Of a stretch of DNA of 64,000 bases, positions 23,214-34,700 are shown piece after piece. The DNA is taken from positions 1 to 64,000 of the forward strand of contig VZSF01011171.1 of the NCBI GenBank assembly GCA_013398295.1, in the 5' to 3' direction. A program made the position numbers and the translations under genes. The notes under the pieces were generated by a model, which saw nothing but the letters and a program-made list of their open reading frames with translations, ran no database searches and was not told where the DNA came from. This stretch comes from Chionis minor (Eukaryota; Chordata; Aves; Charadriiformes; Chionididae). How positions within the stretch are numbered: the stretch's first letter is position 1; each line of letters starts with the position of its first letter.

Positions 23214-24881
23214 TAGAGTCATCGAATAGTTTGGGTTAGAAGGGGCCTTAAAGATCATCTAGTTTCAACCTCTCTGTCTAGTGGACACCTTCCACTAGAC
23301 CACATTGCTCAAAGCCCCATTCAACCTGGCCTTCAACTCTTCCAGGGATGCGGCATCCACAACTACTCCGGGCAACCTGTCACAGTGTCTCAACATGTTC
23401 ATGGTAAAGAACTTCTTTCTGACATCTAATCCAAATCTACCCTCTTTTATTTAAAAAAAACACTCCACAACCAAAGCATTACCCTTTGTCCTATCATTAC
23501 ATGTTGTAAAAAATCCCTCTCCAGCTTTCTTGTAGGCCACTTTAGGCACTGGATAGCTGCTACAAGCTGTCCCTGGAGCCTCCAGGCTGAACAACGCCAA
23601 CTCGCTAAGCCTGTCTTCACAGAAGAGGTGCTCCAGACCTCTGATTATTTTTATGCCCTTCCGATCATTTTTATGGCCCTCCTCTGGACTCACTCCAACA
23701 GGTCCATGTCCACCTTGTACTGGGGATCCCGGAGCTGAACGCAGTACTCCAGGCATGGTCTCACAAGCGCAGAGCAGATGGGCAGAATCACCTCCCTCAA
23801 CCTGCTGGTCATGCTCCTTTTTATGCGGCCCATGATGCAGTTGGCCTTCTCGGCACATTGTCAGCTCATGCTGAGCTTTTCATCCACCAACACCCCCAGG
23901 TCTTTCTCCTCAGGACTGCTTTCAATCCGTCTCTGCCCAGACTGTATTTGTTCTTGGGATTGCCAAAACCCACATGCAGGACCTTGTACTTGGCCTTGTT
24001 GAACTTCATGAGGTTCACACAGACCCACCTCTTAAGCCTATTAAGCTCACCCTGGATGCCATCCCTTTCCTCCAGCGTGTTGACTGCGCCACGCAGCATG
24101 GTGTCGGCAAACTTGCTGAGGGTGCACTTGATCCCAACATCCATGTCACCAATAAAGATGTTAAACAGCACCAGTCCCAGTACTGACACCTGAGGAATGC
24201 CACTCTTCACTGGTCTCCACTTGGACATCGAGCCTTTGATTGCAACGCTTTGAGTGTGGACATACAGCCAGTTCCTTATCCAATGAGCAATCCATTGGTC
24301 AAATCCTTGCCCCTTGATTTTAGAGACAAGGATGTCATGCGGTACAGTGTTAAATGCTTTGCTTAAGTCCATGTAGATGGTGTCAGTTGCTCTTCCCTTA
24401 TCCACCAACACTGTAACTCTGTCGTAGAAGGCCACCATTATCTGTCAGGCATGATTTGCCCTTAGTGAAGCCCTCTTGGCTGTCTCCGATCACCTTATTT
24501 TCCATGTGCCTTAGTACACTTTCCAGGAGGAGTGGCTCCATGACCTTGCTGAGCACAAGGATGAGACTGATTGGCCCATAGTTACCTTCATCTTCCGTTT
24601 TCTTTTTTCTTTCATTTAAAAATGGGGGTTATGTTTCCCCTTTTCCGGTCAGTGGGAATTTGACCAGAATGTCACAGCTTCTCAAATATGATGGATAGTG
24701 GATCAGCAACTTGATCTGCCACCTCCCTTGGGACTCACAGGTGGATTTCATCAGGTCCCACAGACTTGTGCATCTTCAGGTTCCTCAGATGGTCTCAAAC
24801 CTGGTCTCCTACAGTAGGAGAATCTTCATTCTCCCAGTCCCTGCCTTTGCCTCCTGTGACTTGGATGGTGTGGCTAGAGCC
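23214..24881 (-). mobile_element. CR1 LINE, minus strand, first written copy (cut by gap)
   Basis: On the - strand this is CR1 ORF2 from within the RT domain to the 3' end. The 3' terminus is at about 23214, with one worn octamer and the TTAAGGCCCCTTCTAACCC-type tail. RT motifs are readable in the frame at 23866-24438: IYMDLSKAFNTV, SGIPQVSVLGLV and FADTML. The block ends at 24881, immediately before a single N. Its sequence recurs at 26570-28237, where the element continues properly, so this is very likely one end of a contig and not a separate insertion. Confidence 0.88.
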
Positions 24882-24882
24882 N
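24882..24882. other. Single-base assembly gap (N)
   Basis: One N joins 24881 to a block that jumps back 1130 bp in content: the sequence after it, from 24883, repeats the sequence from 23753. A biological tandem junction would not need an unknown base there. Open frames crossing this point are chimeric. Confidence 0.95.
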
Positions 24883-26183
24883 GCATGGTCTCACAAGCGC
24901 AGAGCAGATGGGCAGAATCACCTCCCTCAACCTGCTGGTCATGCTCCTTTTTATGCGGCCCATGATGCAGTTGGCCTTCTCGGCACATTGTCAGCTCATG
25001 CTGAGCTTTTCATCCACCAACACCCCCAGGTCTTTCTCCTCAGGACTGCTTTCAATCCGTCTCTGCCCAGACTGTATTTGTTCTTGGGATTGCCAAAACC
25101 CACATGCAGGACCTTGTACTTGGCCTTGTTGAACTTCATGAGGTTCACACAGACCCACCTCTTAAGCCTATTAAGCTCACCCTGGATGCCATCCCTTTCC
25201 TCCAGCGTGTTGACTGCGCCACGCAGCATGGTGTCGGCAAACTTGCTGAGGGTGCACTTGATCCCAACATCCATGTCACCAATAAAGATGTTAAACAGCA
25301 CCAGTCCCAGTACTGACACCTGAGGAATGCCACTCTTCACTGGTCTCCACTTGGACATCGAGCCTTTGATTGCAACGCTTTGAGTGTGGACATACAGCCA
25401 GTTCCTTATCCAATGAGCAATCCATTGGTCAAATCCTTGCCCCTTGATTTTAGAGACAAGGATGTCATGCGGTACAGTGTTAAATGCTTTGCTTAAGTCC
25501 ATGTAGATGGTGTCAGTTGCTCTTCCCTTATCCACCAACACTGTAACTCTGTCGTAGAAGGCCACCATTATCTGTCAGGCATGATTTGCCCTTAGTGAAG
25601 CCCTCTTGGCTGTCTCCGATCACCTTATTTTCCATGTGCCTTAGTACACTTTCCAGGAGGAGTGGCTCCATGACCTTGCTGAGCACAAGGATGAGACTGA
25701 TTGGCCCATAGTTACCTTCATCTTCCGTTTTCTTTTTTCTTTCATTTAAAAATGGGGGTTATGTTTCCCCTTTTCCGGTCAGTGGGAATTTGACCAGAAT
25801 GTCACAGCTTCTCAAATATGATGGATAGTGGATCAGCAACTTGATCTGCCACCTCCCTTGGGACTCACAGGTGGATTTCATCAGGTCCCACAGACTTGTG
25901 CATCTTCAGGTTCCTCAGATGGTCTCAAACCTGGTCTCCTACAGTAGGAGAATCTTCATTCTCCCAGTCCCTGCCTTTGCCTCCTGTGACTTGGATGGTG
26001 TGGCTAGAGCCCTTAATGGTGAAGACTGAGGCAAAAAAGTCATTGAGTACCTCAGCCTCCTCCATATCGCAGATATCTAGGTCTCCTGTTTCCTTCCAGA
26101 GAGGGCCTACATTTTCCCTAGTCTTCCTTCTATCACTGACATACCTATCGAAACTTTTCGTGTTGTCCTTGAAGTCCCCGGCC
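24883..26183 (-). mobile_element. CR1 LINE internal segment, second written copy (likely redundant contig)
   Basis: A 1301-bp block bounded by single Ns on both sides and made entirely of CR1 sequence on the - strand. Bases 24883-26011 match 23753-24881, and the full block matches 27109-28409. It adds upstream ORF2 sequence not in the first copy ([19 protein letters not shown], 26090-26160 region). Because it is contained in the third block, it looks like a small contig that should have been absorbed. Confidence 0.9.
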
Positions 26184-26184
26184 N
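26184..26184. other. Single-base assembly gap (N)
   Basis: One N follows CCCCGGCC at 26183. The sequence from 26185 jumps back to the content of 22829, that is, to non-CR1 DNA flanking the element's 3' side. The true continuation of the left side is found at 28410. Confidence 0.95.
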
Positions 26185-26569
26185 ATACCACACATTTCTG
26201 CCAAGACTCACCTCCTTACCATGGAAGTTTGTATTTCAGTGTTGATCCAGATGAAGGCTATGTCTGGCAAATCATACCCATGTTGTGGGGATATTTAGGG
26301 TGCATCTCAGAAAAATTTTCCACTGACACACATTTTTAACAGCTGAAACCCGTTTCATAGATCTACAGTCTTTCTTCTGGACATGCTGAATGCCATTGTA
26401 ATCACATAAATTCCCCACTAGATTGCACCACTCTTTCAGCACTTGTGGTCTACTAGATGATAATTTAACTCATAAGAGTTTCAGATATCCTACTTTATTA
26501 ATGTCTCATAAAATTTGGTCAAGACACAAATACCTGTATCAGCCTATCTAGGTCTTCTTTAGTAAATTG
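26185..26569. repeat. Repeat of 22829-23213 (flank of CR1)
   Basis: Non-CR1 sequence that reads the same as 22829-23213 at an offset of 3356 bp. It is the start of the third block. The duplicated unit begins inside unique DNA and not at a transposon boundary, which argues against a second CR1 insertion and for contig overlap. Confidence 0.9.
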
Positions 26570-28760
26570 TAGAGTCATCGAATAGTTTGGGTTAGAAGGG
26601 GCCTTAAAGATCATCTAGTTTCAACCTCTCTGTCTAGTGGACACCTTCCACTAGACCACATTGCTCAAAGCCCCATTCAACCTGGCCTTCAACTCTTCCA
26701 GGGATGCGGCATCCACAACTACTCCGGGCAACCTGTCACAGTGTCTCAACATGTTCATGGTAAAGAACTTCTTTCTGACATCTAATCCAAATCTACCCTC
26801 TTTTATTTAAAAAAAACACTCCACAACCAAAGCATTACCCTTTGTCCTATCATTACATGTTGTAAAAAATCCCTCTCCAGCTTTCTTGTAGGCCACTTTA
26901 GGCACTGGATAGCTGCTACAAGCTGTCCCTGGAGCCTCCAGGCTGAACAACGCCAACTCGCTAAGCCTGTCTTCACAGAAGAGGTGCTCCAGACCTCTGA
27001 TTATTTTTATGCCCTTCCGATCATTTTTATGGCCCTCCTCTGGACTCACTCCAACAGGTCCATGTCCACCTTGTACTGGGGATCCCGGAGCTGAACGCAG
27101 TACTCCAGGCATGGTCTCACAAGCGCAGAGCAGATGGGCAGAATCACCTCCCTCAACCTGCTGGTCATGCTCCTTTTTATGCGGCCCATGATGCAGTTGG
27201 CCTTCTCGGCACATTGTCAGCTCATGCTGAGCTTTTCATCCACCAACACCCCCAGGTCTTTCTCCTCAGGACTGCTTTCAATCCGTCTCTGCCCAGACTG
27301 TATTTGTTCTTGGGATTGCCAAAACCCACATGCAGGACCTTGTACTTGGCCTTGTTGAACTTCATGAGGTTCACACAGACCCACCTCTTAAGCCTATTAA
27401 GCTCACCCTGGATGCCATCCCTTTCCTCCAGCGTGTTGACTGCGCCACGCAGCATGGTGTCGGCAAACTTGCTGAGGGTGCACTTGATCCCAACATCCAT
27501 GTCACCAATAAAGATGTTAAACAGCACCAGTCCCAGTACTGACACCTGAGGAATGCCACTCTTCACTGGTCTCCACTTGGACATCGAGCCTTTGATTGCA
27601 ACGCTTTGAGTGTGGACATACAGCCAGTTCCTTATCCAATGAGCAATCCATTGGTCAAATCCTTGCCCCTTGATTTTAGAGACAAGGATGTCATGCGGTA
27701 CAGTGTTAAATGCTTTGCTTAAGTCCATGTAGATGGTGTCAGTTGCTCTTCCCTTATCCACCAACACTGTAACTCTGTCGTAGAAGGCCACCATTATCTG
27801 TCAGGCATGATTTGCCCTTAGTGAAGCCCTCTTGGCTGTCTCCGATCACCTTATTTTCCATGTGCCTTAGTACACTTTCCAGGAGGAGTGGCTCCATGAC
27901 CTTGCTGAGCACAAGGATGAGACTGATTGGCCCATAGTTACCTTCATCTTCCGTTTTCTTTTTTCTTTCATTTAAAAATGGGGGTTATGTTTCCCCTTTT
28001 CCGGTCAGTGGGAATTTGACCAGAATGTCACAGCTTCTCAAATATGATGGATAGTGGATCAGCAACTTGATCTGCCACCTCCCTTGGGACTCACAGGTGG
28101 ATTTCATCAGGTCCCACAGACTTGTGCATCTTCAGGTTCCTCAGATGGTCTCAAACCTGGTCTCCTACAGTAGGAGAATCTTCATTCTCCCAGTCCCTGC
28201 CTTTGCCTCCTGTGACTTGGATGGTGTGGCTAGAGCCCTTAATGGTGAAGACTGAGGCAAAAAAGTCATTGAGTACCTCAGCCTCCTCCATATCGCAGAT
28301 ATCTAGGTCTCCTGTTTCCTTCCAGAGAGGGCCTACATTTTCCCTAGTCTTCCTTCTATCACTGACATACCTATCGAAACTTTTCGTGTTGTCCTTGAAG
28401 TCCCCGGCCAGATTTAACTCTATCTGGTCTTTAGCTTGCCTAACCTGATCCCTGGCTGCTCAGACAATTTCTCTGTATTCCTCCCAGGCTAGCTGTCCTT
28501 GAGCTTCACTTTCCCCACAAGCCCTTCCTTGTTGGTGAGAACAAGGTCCAGTATGGCACCTCTCCTCACTGGCTCCTCTGTCACTTGGAGAAGGAAGCCA
28601 TTATCAACACATTCCAGGAACCGCCTGGATTGCTTATGTCCTGCTGTGTCGTCCTTCCAACAGGTCTAATGTTGGTTAAATTTCCCCAGAAGGACCAGGA
28701 CCTGTGAGTGTGAGGCTGATCCTGTCTGTCTATAGAGAGGTTTTTCTAAGTCTTTTCCTA
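26570..28760 (-). mobile_element. CR1 LINE, minus strand, most complete copy (~2.2 kb)
   Basis: The full readable element on the - strand. Its 5' end lies near 28740-28770 inside the endonuclease domain (SHSQVLVLLGKFN at about 28678-28716; family form SHSQALVLMGDFN). Further on come FLECVDNGFLLQVTEEPVRR and LVLTNKEGLVGKVKL (28505-28625 region), then WEEYRE, then the RT-proximal region, RT, the thumb region and the 3' UTR to 26570. Endonuclease and the later ORF2 sequence are joined after an internal deletion near 28497. ORF1 is absent. Nothing recognisable as CR1 lies beyond about 28770. Confidence 0.92.
26807..28750 (-). pseudogene. CR1 ORF2 endonuclease/RT remnant (inactivated)
   Basis: Decayed ORF2 on the - strand. 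The endonuclease N-terminal part is recognisable but carries a stop where the GDFNHPDICW-type motif should be (GKFNQH then stop). The segment that should hold the SDH motif and the ~90-110 codons after it is missing, so KVKL is followed almost directly by WEEYRE. RT motif A reads YMDLSKAFNTV. Motif B reads SGIPQVSVLG, with Val for Gly. Motif C reads FAD-TML, one Asp codon short of FADD. Further frameshifts split the C-terminal region (IIRGLEHLF is in another frame). It cannot encode active enzyme. Confidence 0.88.
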
Positions 28761-28769
28761 CAAAAACTT

Positions 28770-31700
28770 CACAGACAAAGCTAAATAATTCTAAACTCAA
28801 GCTTTTATACTCAGAGAAATTAATTACAAAAAACCAAAATATGGAGTATTTAACATTCTTCATGGTGAAAACTCCAAGCTGTGAGGGCAGGCTGAGCAGC
28901 AACAAAAAAGGTTCACAAACAACCTTCCCTTCACCCACATGCCATTGCACCCAGGCACTTTCTACACTATGACACACTCCTCATTCCCACCCGATCCTCT
29001 GGAAATTGTTTTCTGCTTTCACCCATCCCTGGAGGCCAGAATGGCTGCACCTGCTCCTTGCTGCTGTATCTTCCTCCATCCATAGTTTCTTAATTCTAGG
29101 AAGTGACTTTCTATGTTTCTCTCTCTTTGCCCTCTACAGCCTTCTCTTTCTCCCATTAACATGGTTTGTTTCCCCCAAAGCAACAAGCAGTCTCCCTTCC
29201 TTGCCCTCCCTCCCCAATAATCTACCCATCCTCCTCCTCTTATGGAAACAGCACGAACCAAGAGCTAAACAAAACAAGAATACAGTATGTCATAGTGGTC
29301 TTCTTCCATGCCTTCATAGGATCTAAGCGTATTTATTGTTCAAATTATATTTTATGAGATGACTGTATCGAAACCATTTTTTTTTTCTGGTTTAGAAATC
29401 AGGGATATCATGCTCAGGGTTGCAAATTTATCCATCTTGCAATGTGATTTAAAACTAGCAAGTTGACTCCTGTTTCTTTAGCAATTGGTGCAATTCATTT
29501 CTCAGTTTTCTAGTACGCACTTTTCACTTTTGCTCCTTAACTTAGAAGCACTAAGGAAAGCAGAGTGGCAAGGAGAAAGCTCTCAACCAGTTTCCAAAAT
29601 CATCCTTGGAACTGACACAAGAAGTTACCCTGGAGAAATAGTTGTACCAATCTGCTTTCACTCCTGCCCCAGCACTTCCACTGCTTCTGACAAATGAATA
29701 CTAATGTCTGAGCTTTTTTTAATGGCTATTTCAAAAGCTGGGGCTTTGCGTCATTGCATCTGCTGCTTTCGTATTGTGATGTCTCTTCCTCTTTCTACTC
29801 TACCTAGCAGGCCTTTTGATGAGGTCTCTAAGAGTTTTAGTAGGAATATCTCAGTGGCAGGAGATGGCAAACCCTCAGCAGCTGAAAGCACTCTTGAAGC
29901 TACCTGCTACGGAGAGATGTTTGCCTCCTTTCAGTGTACATTTAGCTGTTTAACCGCAGCCACACAGAAGGAGAGTTTGCAGATCTACTGGAAATGCTGT
30001 GCTCCCCAGAGAAGCTGGGTTAAGGCTTTGTCGCAGTAAACAAAGGAGTCTTTGCCAGAGGGTGACAAATGTGACAAGTATTCTGCTTTTAGAAGAACAA
30101 AGGGACGGTTTTACTGAGAAGCATAATGACATCATGAGACAATGGGAAATATGTATATCTAAGTACATTTTGGTAAAAATTACAAATTCTTTCTCTCTGT
30201 CTAACATCTTACAAGGTAACTAAAGCTCAGCAGTTAAAACTCTGATTTTTTTTTTTACAGAGAGACCAGTAACACCACCAAAACCGCCTTTCTTTCCCCA
30301 ACCAGAATTTTATCTTCAAACCTCTCTGTAAACAAGATTTCTTTCAAACATGAATGAATTTCTTATACCACTAAACCACATCACAATGACTTTCAGATTA
30401 AATTTTATTAGATTATGGGATATAAAAGTCCAAAATGCATTTCACTTAATTTTCAAGGAACAAAGTTCATTTTGTACTTTCCAATACATTGGGACAATTT
30501 GGTCATTAATTTATTTAGAGTAGAAAGCTAGCATGAGAAATCAAACTTTACACACACTTAAAATAAAATTCTTTTTTTGAGTTATGTCTTCTCCAACACC
30601 CAATAACCACTAAAAAAGAAAAAGAAAGGAGACTGGGTTCCCTGCTGCCCTGTTTTTATCTTTCTTATTTTCAGTACCTTGAAGAACTGAAATTCTTTGC
30701 TACTGAATATTTTAAGATGCATATTTATTCCAACAGTGCCATAAAGTATAAATCAATACAGGGTCAGGCTTAATTCAGCACTTTTGTTAAGATCAAAGGA
30801 GTATTGCTGATACTTTATTTTTAATGTTTGCATTGAAATATATCTTTAACTTAGGTTCAACTGCATGAACAGCAGTCTTAACTGAATTTTCAAGCCCTTT
30901 GGTTATGAATTGAACTTCTGAATGCTAAATTAACCATTACTAGAAGTACGCTATAAATATGTCTATAAAAACCAAACACTGTTCTTGATTAATAGATTAA
31001 ACTGAGGCTAAATTGACTTTTTTCTTAATTTGTTTTCTTCATATTAATCTTATTAAAAATACCTCTGAATTTAATTAACATTTAACACAGAAATTGTGTT
31101 TGGTAATTGACTTAATTTTTTTACTAATTGGTTACATATTAAATACTCATTTTCCAGGAACACTGTTCATTACCAAAGAATAATAATTCTAGTGAAGAAA
31201 ATATTCGTCTCTTGTCAGGGAATTTTTTCTTTTTAAGTTAAAAGGGAAACATTTTTGTTGAATAACCTCTAAGTTAAAATTACTATGACCCATCTGTTTG
31301 GTTGTCTTACTTCTTATATGTAACTACCAGTACACTATACTTCACTAAAGAGCATTGGAGAAGCTAATAGCAGAATTCTGTTCTTAGGAAAGTAATTTTG
31401 TCTTTGTTTAAACAACAATAATTACCAGTCATATATGTCTGTGTGGTTAATTGCTTAATAACAGTCTTTATTTGTATAAATTAAAACATTGCCTTTCTTG
31501 TTAAATAAGCTGTGGCTTATAGTCAACACCTATAGAGACTTTTTTTTAATCATGTTGTTATATTAAGAATTATTTACAGAAATTTGATTTCATTAGGACA
31601 TCTTTGTGAATAAGCATCTTGTGGAAGAATACTTACAAATAAACATGTGAATGAAAAAAACCCCACAACAAAAGGTGTTAGGGACACTGAAAATCAGTTG

Positions 31701-34700
31701 CTGTACAATGTGTTATTTTCCACAACACAACACAAAATAGAGCATTTTTTCTTCTCCACTGATGAAAGCAGGGCAAATTTCTTTTCTGGGTTTAATGTCC
31801 AGAATCCCAGTCCTGCAAAGTCCATACCGCCCATGCTACATATAACATAAAGATGCTGGCCTCTCAAAAGAGTGAAAAGCATGGATAAACCCGTGCAGAA
31901 CAAGGCATGGCATAAAGCTCTACACATTGAACAGAAATAGCAAGGCCATTTTACATACTTTCCTTTACTTTAAAGAACATAATACAAATGATTACAAATG
32001 TGTAGGAATAGATGTCATGTACCTTAAATACCAGAGATCTAAGGATGATCATTATGCTGATAATATACAAGCTGTTTATGCACTACCTTCTGTGGCTTTT
32101 TTCCTAGGAAAAGAGGTTACTGAAAGATCACGGTAGTGCATTTAGCCTGTCCTGGTTACGATGCTTTGAACTTCTGTGCATGATCAAATTCTGACTGTCC
32201 CATGCCACCTTTATCCCTCTGTTTATTCCTGTATGCCTGCCTTATAACTGAGAGTCTAGCACTGTAGAAGTGATCACCGAAGTCCTCCTTGAACTAAAAG
32301 ATCTCAGCACGTGTGGGTCCGTTAGATATGAGTGAAAATTACTACAGGTAATTTAGTGATTCAGCTAAGGTTAAAAAAAAAAAATACCTAGGAATGATTT
32401 CTGTGTATGTGTACAGATAGATAAACATTAATATATAAAAGTTACAAAAAACTTACTTATTGACCTCCCCAAGCTAAAATGTGTTAGGCCTTCCACACAT
32501 CACCCCACCCCCATTTTTTTAACATGAACTTTTGAATTTTGTTTTTCTTCTTCAGAAAGGAATTGCATATCTCAGACAATCAAAGGAAGTCTTAGATATA
32601 TTTCAGAAATCCTAAGAAATCACTTTCACAGGAATCACTGAGGTTATGCACGATATACTGCAGACTGAGTCAAGCTCATGTTCCAGTGTGGTCATCCTGA
32701 TTTATTAGCACACTGATTTATTTGAGTGATTTTAATGATCACACCTAGACTGTTGCTGAATTTTGACACCGTCTTGAAAACTATGTTTCTGACTGGCCAT
32801 ATCGCCTTGGTGTGGAGCATACTTGGGAATGTCATTTGAGAGCTACATCTGGGATGCTGGCAGAAACCCTCAGCCCAGCTGGTCTTCACAGTATCCTACT
32901 GTTAGAAGCATCTTGAAACTTGCGCAATAAACTTTGCAAAGCAATCTGGTTTGCAGCAAGCCACCCCGTCGACATTTTGCCTCCTATCCTCTTGGTCTTA
33001 CACTCCCTGGTTTGATATATGGCTCCTCAGCACAAAATCAGAGCACAGGAAGGGCATAAGCATCAGCACTATTTAACTGCATTCATGTCCCAGCCCCAAG
33101 ATGCTGTTAGGTGAAAGAATGGTTCATTTATGCCTAAAAAGCACCAGGGTCTGGACAAGAACCACTTTTATAATGGTATAGCTACAGCACTGAAAGGACA
33201 CCTAGCAATACAAAAAAAACAGAGCTATAAAATCTGCACTTCTGCACACACCTTTAGCAATATTTTCTCCTTGAAGAAACCAACCATACTAAATCTTCTT
33301 GCCAACCACCCACACCAAGCATTAGGGGAATACAAGGAGATGACAGTGGACCCAGAGAGTTCAAGCTATACTCATCTATGTGCCAGAAGAAGCCATTTTT
33401 TGTCTTGGAAACTACTACTTAGAAGCACTTCTCTTGACTATTTAGCACACCTTAGTGTTTTTTTTCTTTTTTTTGCTTTCTCACTATGCACACGACAGCT
33501 GAACCCTTTTTTTAACAAGCACAGACACAAAAGGATTGTGGATTGTTATACATAACAGATATTTTCTGTTAAATTTGAATTTGCACTGCATCTTGCTGGC
33601 TGAGTAGTTTTATTTGCGTCTGAACTGTCTTTTTGTATCTTCAAACATAGATTTTCTGACCATAAACTTGTTTTTGCTTGGGGATGTACTTCAAAGTCTA
33701 CTGTCCCTCATTGTCCTAGCTACTTATCTTTTGTCCTTTCCTTTGGTGCTTAGCTGAAGAGCACTCTGTAAATGGAAAATACTGTGTGACTCATGCAAAC
33801 CTCATACACAGGCCTAATCTGGCTCATCACTACCCTCCCCCTTCCAGTTCATTGGGAAGAATAGTTCTCAAATTGCACATCAGTGGGTGCACACAATTTG
33901 TTCTGCAGTTACTGTTTTAAGATCCATCTAAACAGATGCAAAATTTGTCTTCGCTTCTCTTTCATTTGCCAACCCTAAACATAGCTTTTTTGCATAAATC
34001 ATCACTTCATACATATTATGGCAATGTGTCATTATAAAATATTTCATACCTCATGACCTTTGAGTGTTCCTTATTGAAAGATTCATGAAAGCTTAGCGTG
34101 AGGAGTGTCTGTATAAATGCTCTGCAAGCTCTCTCCTATGAAGTCTCAGGCAGGTATAAGAGTGATTTTTAAAACTCACCCTTCAAAGGTCCTTTGGCAG
34201 TGCTTGACAGTTCTCATTTGCTAAATAACGTACAATGTGCCAATCTGAAATAAACTTAAATTATCACCTTTCTTCCATGTTTGTTAAGGTCTGATTAATG
34301 CATTCCAGCAGTTGCTGGTACAGTAGGAGAATGCCTTTTGTTGCGAAAACAAAACTCTTATGTAAATCATGGTTCTACTTCATCTGTTGAACTTTGGGTT
34401 AAACAGTAATGATTGCCTGGGCTGAAAATATTGTCAACCTGGACCCTTGAACAAAAGAAGCTTGAAGAGTGCACGCTGGATTTGCAGTTGTCCACCCCAT
34501 ATAAATTCTGCTGTTGTAAGGAAAACAAACTTGTAAAATTAAAACTGATTCTAATCTCCTTTCCCTGAAGATGCTCAAGGAAAAGCCAGACAAGTTCTAT
34601 GGAGCCCTTACCTGTCACATGTGCTGATTACCATTCATAGAAATTCTCAGTTTGTGCTGAAAACTAAAGGCTGAAAGTTAAGACCAACTGTATAATTATG

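Noticed and set aside
23858..24193. Plus-strand open frames of 60-111 codons inside the CR1 copies
   Set aside because: They are antisense shadows of CR1 ORF2 and recur identically in the duplicated blocks.
23753..28409. Biological tandem amplification of a CR1 segment
   Set aside because: The copies look identical, their borders coincide with single Ns, and the repeated unit includes unique flanking DNA. Contig overlap explains this more simply.
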